From the NCBI GenBank assembly GCA_019410445.1, contig DXSO01000106.1, positions 1 through 6,240 of the forward strand: DNA of 6,240 nt, given 5' to 3'. Of this stretch, positions 1-5,706 are shown piece after piece. This stretch comes from Sutterella sp. (lineage in GTDB: Bacteria > Pseudomonadota > Gammaproteobacteria > Burkholderiales > Burkholderiaceae_F). The notes below the pieces were generated by a model. The model was not told the origin of the DNA. It was given only the letters and a program-made list of their open reading frames with translations, and did not search any database. The position numbers were made by a program, and so were the translations under genes. Numbering within the stretch: position 1 is the first letter of the stretch; each line of letters begins with the position of its first letter.

Positions 1-43
1 TTCTATGATCCTCTAAAAATCAAAAAAATTTCTTCTCTTTGAC

Positions 44-72
44 TTGACATGCGCATTTTGATTCTTCATAAT
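44..72 (+). promoter_or_regulatory. sigma70 promoter of the tRNA-Lys operon
   Basis: A perfect -35 hexamer TTGACA at 44-49 is followed by a 17-base spacer and a -10 hexamer CATAAT at 67-72 (5 of 6 consensus bases). Transcription would start near 79-80, about 50 bases upstream of the first tRNA, leaving a short 5' leader for RNase processing. An A+T-rich run at 15-40 lies just upstream and could act as an UP-like element. Near-consensus strength fits a stable-RNA operon. No other gene lies between this site and the tRNAs. Confidence 0.85.
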
Positions 73-130
73 TCGGTTCTCGGTTGATCGTCGTTCCTCT
101 AAGGACTTAGGCAGACCGCCTTAAAAACGG

Positions 131-206
131 GGGTCGTTAGCTCAGTCGGTAGAGCAGCGGACTTTTAATCCGTTGGTCGTGAGTTCGAATCTCGCACGAC
201 CCACCA
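131..206 (+). tRNA. tRNA-Lys (anticodon TTT)
   Basis: A 76-base cloverleaf with encoded CCA. The acceptor strand GGGTCGT (131-137) pairs with ACGACCC (196-202), then discriminator A203 and CCA 204-206. The anticodon stem GCGGA (157-161) pairs with TCCGT (169-173), with one G-T pair. The loop CTTTTAA places the anticodon TTT at 164-166, which reads AAA and, by wobble, AAG. The T arm GTGAG-TTCGAAT-CTCGC is canonical. The acceptor sequence is the one usual for bacterial tRNA-Lys. It is the first of two tRNAs in one transcript. Confidence 0.97.
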
Positions 207-222
207 AAAACGATAACCGAAA

Positions 223-298
223 GGGAGCGTAGCTCAGTTGGTAGAGCAGCGGACTCTTAATCCGTCGGTCCAGAGTTCGAGTCTCTGCGCTCCCACCA
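223..298 (+). tRNA. tRNA-Lys (anticodon CTT)
   Basis: A second 76-base cloverleaf lies 16 bases after the first. The acceptor GGGAGCG (223-229) pairs with CGCTCCC (288-294), then A295 and CCA 296-298. The anticodon stem (249-253 with 261-265) is the same as in the upstream tRNA. The loop CTCTTAA gives anticodon CTT (256-258), which is specific for AAG. The T arm is CAGAG-TTCGAGT-CTCTG. The acceptor stem and T arm differ from the TTT gene, so this is a distinct isoacceptor and not a recent duplicate. E. coli lacks a CTT lysine tRNA; many other bacteria carry one. Confidence 0.96.
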
Positions 299-305
299 TA
301 TTCCG

Positions 306-343
306 AACCCGTAGCATCGAAAGATGCTGCGGGTTTTCTTTTT
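306..343 (+). terminator. intrinsic terminator of the tRNA-Lys operon
   Basis: AACCCGTAGCATC (306-318) pairs with GATGCTGCGGGTT (323-335) over 13 base pairs including one G-U pair. The loop is a GAAA tetraloop at 319-322. The hairpin begins 7 bases after the CCA end and is followed by TTCTTTTT (336-343), a good U-tract. It should separate the tRNA transcript from the protein genes downstream. Confidence 0.93.
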
Positions 344-411
344 CCCTCAAGCTACAATGCAGGCGTCTCATCCCTATTTTGGTCAGTCACTTGTCTGACG
401 CAAGTTTCCTC

Positions 412-1032
412 ATGTTCCTGCGCCACTTAATTTTCTCCGCCCTCTCGTTCTTTACAGTCAACACGTACGCACAATCCACTCAAGATCTTTGTCTGCGCGA
501 CTTTTCTGCGATTTTGTTGCCTGATCACTCGTTTTCAGCAAATTTTTCCATGCAAAAATTCCTGCCCGGACTAAAGCAGCCTCTAATCGGAAAAGGACGT
601 GTTGTCGCCGTGCCGGATCAGGGCTTAATCTGGGAAACAATCTCTCCCCTACGAGAAATTCGTGTTTTTGGCAAAAATCACGTTCTCACCACTGATGAAC
701 ACGGCAAACAAACAGTCAGAGACATCCGAGACGCTGGTGCAATTTCAGAACTATTGTCACTTTCTCGCACAGATTTGATCAAATCACTCCAGCAATCGTT
801 TTTTGTCTCTTGTCGATACCAGAAAAACTCTTATTCCGTCATCATTTCTCCCAAACCAGGCACTTTGAGCGAATACCTTTCAGAAATTGCATTTGAGGCC
901 AACACCACCGCACTGATTCGCACAACCATCACTCAAAAAAACAACTCCATCACCCGCATTGAGTTTGACAATGCCACAAGCCCTGCTAGCGTTTCTGAAA
1001 ACGACTCTGTGCTTTTACAACAGGTGAGGTAG
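412..1032 (+). CDS. LolA-like periplasmic protein, partner of the MMPL exporter
   Basis: A 206-residue exported protein of the LolA-like fold family found beside MMPL exporters. Residues 1-20 form a Sec signal peptide: a basic R4/H5, a hydrophobic core, and likely cleavage after NTYA (A20). Residues 42-90 carry the family signature seen as F.QKFLPGL..PL..KGR, then a GLIWET.SP segment, as in LolA proteins of aryl-polyene clusters. True LolA carries lipoproteins across the periplasm; this branch is thought to shuttle a lipid product handed over by the exporter, which is inference here. The stop codon lies four bases before the MMPL start, so the two are probably co-translated. Start choice: ATG 412 gives a signal peptide directly, but no good Shine-Dalgarno precedes it; an in-frame TTG at 391 is a weaker alternative. 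Any longer reading frame would overlap the tRNA and terminator. A TACAAT at 353-358 could be a -10, without a convincing -35. Confidence 0.82.
   Translation: MFLRHLIFSALSFFTVNTYAQSTQDLCLRDFSAILLPDHSFSANFSMQKFLPGLKQPLIGKGRVVAVPDQGLIWETISPLREIRVFGKNHVLTTDEHGKQTVRDIRDAGAISELLSLSRTDLIKSLQQSFFVSCRYQKNSYSVIISPKPGTLSEYLSEIAFEANTTALIRTTITQKNNSITRIEFDNATSPASVSENDSVLLQQVR
1022..1030 (+). promoter_or_regulatory. ribosome binding site deciding the GTG start of the MMPL gene
   Basis: AGGTGAGGT lies inside the last codons of the LolA-like gene. GAGGT ends 6 bases before the GTG at 1037, and AGGTGA ends 9 bases before it. Both match the 3' end of 16S rRNA well. This supports GTG 1037 as the start and suggests translational coupling. 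Confidence 0.75.
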
Positions 1033-1036
1033 GCCC

Positions 1037-3298
1037 GTGTACAGAATCATTCCGCGCCTTTGGGCGATCGTTTTTTGCATCGTCATTGGCATCGGTGCCT
1101 TTCGTTTTAACCCCGCTTGCATTCACACGGATATCCGTGCTCTGCTTCCTGCTTCAGAAGAGACTGCATCAGCAGAAAAAATTCTGGCGCACAGTACAGA
1201 AACTTCCCGCGACATTTGGGTTCTCATCGGAATGCCGACTCTGGAGTTGGCAGCCGATGCAGCCAACCTCTTTTCAACCTCATCTCAAAATAACGGTTTA
1301 AAAATCACGAGTCCAGCTGAAGCTTTTGATCCTACGTCTCTAGCGAAAGCGCTTGCCCCCTATCGAAACATACTGCTCACAGACAGCGACAAAACTTTTT
1401 TAACAACAGCAACGGATGCTCAGCTGCTGCGACGCTCCCTATCTTTGCTTTATCAGCCGTTATCAGTCTCTCTACTTCCTTTTCAAGACGATCCTCTCGG
1501 CACGTTTGAAAACATCCTTCGCCAACAGGCCGACTCCTCCCGTCTGCGATTCACCGGCCCCTGCGTCAGTTTGCGCAAAGATATCAACGGCGTGCACTAT
1601 TGCGTATTGACCGCCCGTAGTCATCAAGCAATGAGCGCTGCCGGCTCAATGCCTGTTACCAAAGCTCTCAACCAGGCTCGTAAAACTGTCCTTCAGGTCT
1701 ACCCTTCTGCCCAAATTCATGCGGCGGGAGTTCCGCTCATCAGCGAAGACGCAGCCGCAAACGCAGCTTCCGAGTCAAGTTTTATCGGAACTATTTCAGT
1801 CGTCGCCATCGTCCTGCTGGTTGCTGTTTTCTTTGCCAGTCTCACCCCATTGTTCATTACGCTGAGCGTCCTTGCGGTCAGTGTTTTATTTGCCTGCTCG
1901 GCCGTCATCGCCATCTTCGGTGAAGTACATGTTCTCACCATCGTATTCGGTGCCACCCTTTTGGGAATTTGCGTCGATTACGTCTTTCACTTGCTTTGTG
2001 CTGTCTCAACAGGACTTTCAGGAATTGAAGCACGCGCAAAACTTTTCAAACCTCTGACACTTTCGTTCATCACGACGAGCATCAGTTATCTCGTCATGAT
2101 CATCTCTCCCATGCCTGGGCTGCAACAGATGGCCGTTTTCTGCATTACCGGGTTATTAGCCGCTTATCTGAATGTGGTTTTTGTCGCCAGTCGCTTGTTA
2201 AAGCCCGGCATATTTTCAAAACCAGCCCAACGCTTTGCCCTACTTCTTTCCAGATTGCCATATCTTGAAGGGCGAACTAAGACACTTTTTATCGCGTTTG
2301 TACTTTTTGTTTCCTGCATCGGTTGCCTGCAACTGAAAACTCAAAATGAACTTTCTCTACTCAATCGAGTTCCTCCTTCTCTCTTAGACGACATGCAGTT
2401 CATCGCCAAAGAACTCTCACCAATGAGTCCGGGACAAGTCTTCGTCGTCAGTGCTCCGGATACCGAAACCGTCCTGCAAACTGCGAAAACACTGCACAAC
2501 AAACTTGAAGCACTTGCGGAAAAAGGCATCATCAGTCCCTCCATTGACCCGACGGTCTTCCTTCCCTCGCAACAAGAGCAACGAGAAGCAAACGCTTTGT
2601 CGACTCATGCTTTCGCTCGAGCGCTGCAACTGACAAGTCAAAATCTCGGAATGGCGTTACCTTCACCTTCCACAGTTAGCCACCAACCGCTGACTCTTTC
2701 AACCTTCCAATCCTTGTCCATTGACTCTTTAAACCGATTCTGGCTCTCGGACACTGCCCTTCTGATACCGCTTGCCGGCGTCAGCGCCGAATCATTGCCG
2801 CATCTGAAAAACATCGCTGATTCAATAAAAGGAGTTCGTTTTGTCAACACAACGGCCGAGATTGCAGATAACCTAGCCCAATATCGAAATAATGTTTTCT
2901 TTGCACTCATTTCGGCCTTGATTATCATCAGCCTCATTCTTGCAGTGAGCATACGCAAGCAGTTTCTGCACTTTTGTCTTCCCTCACTGCTATCCATCGC
3001 ATTGACTCTGGGCATGTGTGGACTAATCGACATCCCATTTTCATTATTTACCGTCTTACCTCTCGTTTTGGTCATCGGGCTTGGTCTGGACTATGCCATC
3101 GTTCTTTACAGTGAAACGAATTCTCTAGCCGCACACAATTCCGTATTTCTAGCCGCAGTCAGCACCTTGTGCGCCTTTGGGCTGCTTGCCTTCTCATCAA
3201 CACCAGCGCTGCATTGGTTTGGTCTAACACTGTCAATGGCGATCGCTACCGTTGTATTTGTCACCTTTGCGCTCCGTCCCGCTCATCCCATCGAATAA
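1037..3298 (+). CDS. MMPL family (RND superfamily) lipid exporter, 12 TM
   Basis: A 753-residue inner-membrane exporter with the two-fold RND plan. By hydrophobicity: TM1 at 8-24, a large periplasmic domain at about 25-247, TM2-6 at about 249-387, TM7 at about 414-432, a second periplasmic domain at about 433-617, and TM8-12 at about 618-746. The paired proton-relay motifs of MMPL proteins are visible: G-x-x-x-DY at D314-Y315 in TM4 and GLGLDY at D685-Y686 in TM10. Both halves are complete, so it should be functional and driven by proton motive force. Family members export lipids and glycolipids; those paired with a LolA-like protein mostly occur in aryl-polyene clusters, so a lipid or polyene ester is the likely but unproven substrate. 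It starts at GTG with a strong ribosome site and follows the LolA-like gene by four bases. It converges on tatC, with the terminator at 3351-3378 between them. Confidence 0.88.
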   Translation: MYRIIPRLWAIVFCIVIGIGAFRFNPACIHTDIRALLPASEETASAEKILAHSTETSRDIWVLIGMPTLELAADAANLFSTSSQNNGLKITSPAEAFDPTSLAKALAPYRNILLTDSDKTFLTTATDAQLLRRSLSLLYQPLSVSLLPFQDDPLGTFENILRQQADSSRLRFTGPCVSLRKDINGVHYCVLTARSHQAMSAAGSMPVTKALNQARKTVLQVYPSAQIHAAGVPLISEDAAANAASESSFIGTISVVAIVLLVAVFFASLTPLFITLSVLAVSVLFACSAVIAIFGEVHVLTIVFGATLLGICVDYVFHLLCAVSTGLSGIEARAKLFKPLTLSFITTSISYLVMIISPMPGLQQMAVFCITGLLAAYLNVVFVASRLLKPGIFSKPAQRFALLLSRLPYLEGRTKTLFIAFVLFVSCIGCLQLKTQNELSLLNRVPPSLLDDMQFIAKELSPMSPGQVFVVSAPDTETVLQTAKTLHNKLEALAEKGIISPSIDPTVFLPSQQEQREANALSTHAFARALQLTSQNLGMALPSPSTVSHQPLTLSTFQSLSIDSLNRFWLSDTALLIPLAGVSAESLPHLKNIADSIKGVRFVNTTAEIADNLAQYRNNVFFALISALIIISLILAVSIRKQFLHFCLPSLLSIALTLGMCGLIDIPFSLFTVLPLVLVIGLGLDYAIVLYSETNSLAAHNSVFLAAVSTLCAFGLLAFSSTPALHWFGLTLSMAIATVVFVTFALRPAHPIE

Positions 3299-3350
3299 CC
3301 AATCAAAGATGCTGCAACGGAGAATCATCAAGCTGGACGCTCATAATCAA

Positions 3351-3378
3351 AAAACCCCGACCATTTTGGCCGGGGTTT
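3351..3378 (-). terminator. intrinsic terminator of the tat operon (possibly bidirectional)
   Basis: AAACCCCG (3352-3359) pairs with CGGGGTTT (3371-3378). A further CC/GG pair (3361-3362 with 3368-3369) sits beyond one A-C mismatch, and the loop is ATTTT. Read on the minus strand, the hairpin ends in GGGGTTTTTTG, a strong U-tract 38 bases after the tatC stop. Read on the plus strand, the tail is only TTTGAAC, so it may serve the MMPL gene less efficiently. It fills the convergent gap at 3299-3415, in which nothing else was seen. Confidence 0.88.
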
Positions 3379-3415
3379 GAACTGCGATCACTCGCAACTT
3401 TTATCGTAACCGTGA

Positions 3416-4207
3416 TTACGTTCCTTGTTCCTGCTGCTCGCTGTCTTCGTTTTCGATCTTTTTGCCGAAAAGTCGAACACAAATGACGCCTGCTTCATAG
3501 AGAATAACCAACGGCAAGGCAAGCAAGAGCTGAGAAAGCACATCCGGCGGCGTGAAGATAGCAGCAATCACAAAAGCTCCCACAATCACATAAGGACGCA
3601 CCTGCACAAGCTTTTTGACATCGGCCAATCCCAACCGATTGAGCACAATCACAAGAATCGGTACTTCAAAAGTCACTCCGAAGGCAAAAAACATGCGCAA
3701 CACGAAACTGAAATAGCTGTCAATATCAGGCGCAAAATTCACCGATTCAGGAGAAAAACCGGCAATGAACTTAAAGACCATGCCGAAGACAATGAAGTAG
3801 CAGTAGGCCATGCCCACGCCAAACATGCTGACGCCCGAAATAATGACCGGCAGAATCAGTCTTTTCTCATTGCGATAGAGCGCCGGAGCTATATAAGCCC
3901 ACATCTGATAAAGCACGATGGGCAAAGCAATCACAAAAGCTACAAAAAGCGTAACTTTCAGCGGCACCATAAACGGAGCCACCACCCCTGTTGCCAACAG
4001 TTTGACCCCTTGCGGCAGAGCCACCATCAGCGGCTGCGACAAGAAGTCGAAAATCTGTTTCATGAAGGGTGACAAGCAGGCAAAAATGATCAGCACCGCC
4101 AAAGCTGCGCGTACCGTACGGTTGCGCAATTCAATGAGATGCGAGACCAATGGCTGCTCGTTGGCAGGGTCTTCGGGGCCTTCGATGCGTTGAGGTTCCT
4201 GAGCCAT
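3416..4207 (-). CDS. tatC: Sec-independent protein translocase TatC
   Basis: A 263-residue multispanning receptor of the twin-arginine translocase, which with TatB binds RR signal peptides and moves folded proteins across the inner membrane. It aligns by eye end to end with E. coli TatC. Visible features are the N-terminal cytoplasmic motif HLIELR at 23-28 (E26 being the signal-binding glutamate), the first-cytoplasmic-loop motif QMWAYIAPALYRNEKRL around 101-117 (E114, the second key glutamate), FEVP at 180-183, the motif RPYVIVGAFVIAAIFTPPD (204-222) and TPPDVLSQ at 219-226. Six TM segments fit about 31-48, 78-100, 117-142, 165-188, 204-219 and 224-242. The acidic C-terminal tail is short. 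It starts at ATG 4207, 16 bases after tatB, with only a weak ribosome site, so coupled translation from tatB is plausible. It is the last gene of its operon. Confidence 0.98.
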   Translation of the reverse strand: MAQEPQRIEGPEDPANEQPLVSHLIELRNRTVRAALAVLIIFACLSPFMKQIFDFLSQPLMVALPQGVKLLATGVVAPFMVPLKVTLFVAFVIALPIVLYQMWAYIAPALYRNEKRLILPVIISGVSMFGVGMAYCYFIVFGMVFKFIAGFSPESVNFAPDIDSYFSFVLRMFFAFGVTFEVPILVIVLNRLGLADVKKLVQVRPYVIVGAFVIAAIFTPPDVLSQLLLALPLVILYEAGVICVRLFGKKIENEDSEQQEQGT

Positions 4208-4223
4208 CTTTTATGAATATCCG

Positions 4224-4886
4224 TCAGCGATAAATGCGCACGCGATTGGAACGTGCACGCATGGCATAGCGTCTGTTGTTGCCGCCGAGCTGGGGCGACC
4301 TGTCACCGAGCTCAGCTTTCAGACGCTCAATCTGTTCAGCAAGATCGTCAATGGACGGACCAGACTTATAGCGCTTCTCAAAGACCTTACTGTTGTCGTC
4401 TTCGTCGACGTAGCTTTCCTGGTTGCCGTACCAACCATAGAAGTCGTCCACAGCACTGTCATCCGAAGATACCGTCGTTGCTTTTGATTCCGAAGCAACA
4501 CTGCCGGCATCATCAACATCGGCCGTCGTCGAGGCCTTGCCGTCAAAGCCTTCCTTAGCAACCTTGTCAAAACTGGCCGACAATTCATCGCTTACCGAGT
4601 TGACAGAGTTCTCAAGGTCTTTGATTTCGGTATTGATCTGATCGACCTGGCCCTTGACAGTCTTGTTGAGATCGTCCGCAACGCTCTGAGCCTCCTGCTG
4701 AATCTTTTTTAGCTCCGAGAGCTCAGCTTCACGCTCAATATCGCTTTTAACCTGCTGTACGAGGCGCTGCGCCTTGCCAAGCCATTCGCCAGCCGTGCGA
4801 GCGACCATCGGTAAGCGCTCCGGTCCAAGTACAACAAGTGCAACCGCGCCGATGACAATCAACTCGGAAAATCCGAAATCAAACAT
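4224..4886 (-). CDS. tatB: Sec-independent protein translocase TatB
   Basis: A 220-residue TatB, which links TatC to signal peptides and to the TatA pore. Residues 1-20 (MFDFGFSELIVIGAVALVVL) form the single TM helix with conserved E8. The GPERLP hinge is at 21-26, followed by a long amphipathic and coiled-coil-like helix from about 27 to 110 rich in E, K and Q. GPERLP and E8 separate it from TatA. It is longer than the 171-residue E. coli protein: residues 118-170 are acidic and low-complexity (many D, S, T), a helix-like stretch lies at 178-193, and the last 16 residues are strongly basic and aromatic, ending RVRIYR. It starts at ATG 4886 with GGAA about a dozen bases upstream. It is followed by tatC after 16 bases and separated from tatA by a 172-base spacer. 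Confidence 0.96.
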   Translation of the reverse strand: MFDFGFSELIVIGAVALVVLGPERLPMVARTAGEWLGKAQRLVQQVKSDIEREAELSELKKIQQEAQSVADDLNKTVKGQVDQINTEIKDLENSVNSVSDELSASFDKVAKEGFDGKASTTADVDDAGSVASESKATTVSSDDSAVDDFYGWYGNQESYVDEDDNSKVFEKRYKSGPSIDDLAEQIERLKAELGDRSPQLGGNNRRYAMRARSNRVRIYR

Positions 4887-4889
4887 TAT

Positions 4890-4903
4890 GTCGTTTCCGA
4901 AAA
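4890..4903. repeat. direct repeat copy 1, GTCGTTTCCGAAAA
   Basis: This 14-base sequence recurs at 5009-5022 with a single C/A difference, at a distance of 119 bases. Its core TTTCCGAAA is itself palindromic (TTTC-n-GAAA). It overlaps the region just upstream of the tatB start codon, including the GGAA that may serve as ribosome site on the minus strand. Confidence 0.55.
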
Positions 4904-4909
4904 GAGACC

Positions 4910-4937
4910 ATCCGGCGCACGAACGTCGCCGCCGGAT
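4910..4937 (-). repeat. inverted repeat (hairpin) upstream of tatB
   Basis: ATCCGGCG at 4910-4917 and CGCCGGAT at 4930-4937 are exact inverted copies with a 12-base loop. On the tat transcript the stem ends 23 bases before the tatB start codon and is followed by GGTCTCTTTTC. The U-tract begins a few bases after the stem, so this is at best a weak or partial terminator. An mRNA-stabilising or tatB-modulating hairpin is equally possible. Confidence 0.6.
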
Positions 4938-4964
4938 ACAGGCTAAAAAGGACCGTTGGCAAGC

Positions 4965-4989
4965 CCGATGCCGGGGTCACCGGCGTCGG
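4965..4989 (-). repeat. inverted repeat (hairpin) in the tatA-tatB spacer
   Basis: CCGATGCCGG at 4965-4974 pairs with CCGGCGTCGG at 4980-4989 across a 5-base loop, with one imperfect pair (4969 with 4985, which is A-C on the transcribed strand). There is no U-tract after it in either direction, so it is not an intrinsic terminator. A 3'-end protecting structure for the tatA message, or part of a small palindromic repeat, would fit. Confidence 0.55.
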
Positions 4990-5008
4990 CACACTTAACC
5001 AACTCAGA

Positions 5009-5022
5009 GTCGTTTCAGAAAA
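5009..5022. repeat. direct repeat copy 2, GTCGTTTCAGAAAA
   Basis: Second copy of the 14-base element at 4890-4903, matching at 13 of 14 positions in the same orientation. The two copies bracket both GC-rich hairpins of the spacer. The palindromic TTTC-n-GAAA core is kept. It lies 37 bases beyond the tatA stop codon. Confidence 0.55.
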
Positions 5023-5058
5023 CACCGACTGCAAACCGCAGCCGGTGAAAGCAAGCCA

Positions 5059-5298
5059 TTAGGCTTCTTTCTTTTCCGTGGCCTTCACATCGATCGTTTC
5101 GGCGGACTTTTCGGTCGCTACCTGCTTGGGAGCTTCAGCTGAAGCCTTAGGATCGGCATCACCTTCCTTCATGCCTTCCTTAAAGCCTTTGATGGCGCCG
5201 CCCAGATCCTTGCCCATATTCTTCAGCTTGCCGGTGCCGAACACCAACACAACAATGACGAGAACGATGAGCCAGTGCCAAATCGAAAGAGAACCCAT
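5059..5298 (-). CDS. tatA: Sec-independent protein translocase TatA
   Basis: A 79-residue TatA, which oligomerises to form the protein-conducting part of the Tat system. It shows the short periplasmic start MGSLSIWHW, a TM helix at about 6-20, the FGTGKL hinge at 20-25 (FGTKKL or FGPKKL in many relatives), and the amphipathic helix with DLGGAIKGFKEGMKEG at 31-46. A charged, Lys/Glu/Ala-rich flexible tail follows. The polar TM residue is H8, as in other betaproteobacterial copies. The FG hinge and the lack of GPERLP distinguish it from TatB. Start choice: ATG 5298 has AGGAG nine bases upstream; an in-frame TTG at 5307 directly abuts that AGGAG and cannot use it. It lies 68 bases after the HIT gene, without a convincing promoter in between, so it probably shares the hisE-hinT transcript. 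Confidence 0.97.
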   Translation of the reverse strand: MGSLSIWHWLIVLVIVVLVFGTGKLKNMGKDLGGAIKGFKEGMKEGDADPKASAEAPKQVATEKSAETIDVKATEKKEA

Positions 5299-5307
5299 TT
5301 TGATCAA

Positions 5308-5312
5308 CTCCT
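5308..5312 (-). promoter_or_regulatory. ribosome binding site of tatA
   Basis: AGGAG on the minus strand, with a 9-base spacer to ATG 5298. It fixes the tatA start at 5298 rather than at the TTG three codons upstream. Confidence 0.85.
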
Positions 5313-5366
5313 AGTGGTTTTGGTTCTACGGAAATGCAATGCAGAGATTTTGCCCGAAAGCAGCAA

Positions 5367-5696
5367 TTACTTCCACGGCTGGGGACCGCCTAACACATGG
5401 ATGTGAAGATGAGGAACCTCTTGGCCGCCATCACGTCCCGTGTTAATCACGGTTCTGAACCCTCCCTCACAGTTCATTTTTTTTGCAAGAACAGGAACGA
5501 GGTTGATCATTTTACCCAGAAGTTCGGCATCTTCGGTACCAGCCTCAGCCAGAGAGACGATGTGCTTTTTCGGAATGATCAAGAAATGCACCGGAGCCTT
5601 CGGGTTAATGTCGTTAAACGCGACAATCTCGTCATCTTCATAAAGAAGCGGCGTTGGAATTTCGCGGTGCGCGATTTTGCAGAAAATACAATCCAT
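5367..5696 (-). CDS. hinT: HIT family purine nucleoside phosphoramidase (HINT type)
   Basis: A 109-residue, full-length HINT-branch histidine triad protein. These cytosolic homodimers hydrolyse AMP-lysine and other nucleoside phosphoramidates through a nucleotidylated histidine. The catalytic triad is HLHIH at 96-100, H98 being the expected nucleophile, inside GGQEVPHLHIHVLGG. The N-terminal C3-x-x-C6 and H45 of PKKH match the zinc-site residues of many bacterial members. The nucleotide-binding features FNDINPKAPVH (27-37) and INTG (84-87) are also present. It starts at ATG 5696 with AGAGGTG five bases upstream; that ribosome site overlaps the hisE stop codon, and the gap is 10 bases, so it is cotranscribed with hisE. 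The neighbourhood hisE - HIT - tatABC is common in betaproteobacteria, though no shared pathway is known. Confidence 0.95.
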   Translation of the reverse strand: MDCIFCKIAHREIPTPLLYEDDEIVAFNDINPKAPVHFLIIPKKHIVSLAEAGTEDAELLGKMINLVPVLAKKMNCEGGFRTVINTGRDGGQEVPHLHIHVLGGPQPWK

Positions 5697-5706
5697 TTTT
5701 CACCTC

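Larger units (their letters stand above)
4887..5058 (-). other. non-coding tatA-tatB intercistronic spacer with two hairpins
   Basis: 172 bases without a credible gene separate two genes that must be made together. On the transcribed strand it contains two GC-rich hairpins, listed separately, and two copies of a 14-base sequence. A U-rich stretch CTCTTTTC follows the tatB-proximal hairpin, which could give weak termination or a stop for 3' exonucleases. Such an element would favour tatA message over tatBC, in line with the known need for TatA in excess of TatB and TatC; that role is inference. The only start codon overlapping the tatA stop opens a 14-codon frame, too short to support. Confidence 0.6.

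Noticed and set aside
238..411. An upstream extension of the LolA-like reading frame back to position 238.
   Set aside because: It would run through the CTT tRNA-Lys and its terminator, and would bury the signal peptide. The start at 412 is far better.
2638..3075. A 145-codon frame on the minus strand inside the MMPL gene.
   Set aside because: Antisense to a complete transporter with conserved motifs. No domain or ribosome-site signal supports it.
320..3315. AAAGATGCTGC occurs both in the tRNA terminator (320-330) and just after the MMPL gene (3305-3315).
   Set aside because: Eleven bases, no shared context and no matching partner arm at the second site. Treated as coincidence.
3425..4072. 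A long open frame of 215 codons on the plus strand opposite tatC.
   Set aside because: It lies wholly antisense to an unmistakable TatC. Its product is His/Lys/Arg-rich low-complexity, typical of a shadow of a membrane protein gene.
5015..5059. A 14-codon minus-strand frame whose ATG overlaps the tatA stop (TAATG arrangement).
   Set aside because: Too short, no recognisable composition, and it ends inside the direct repeat. The overlap alone is expected by chance often enough.
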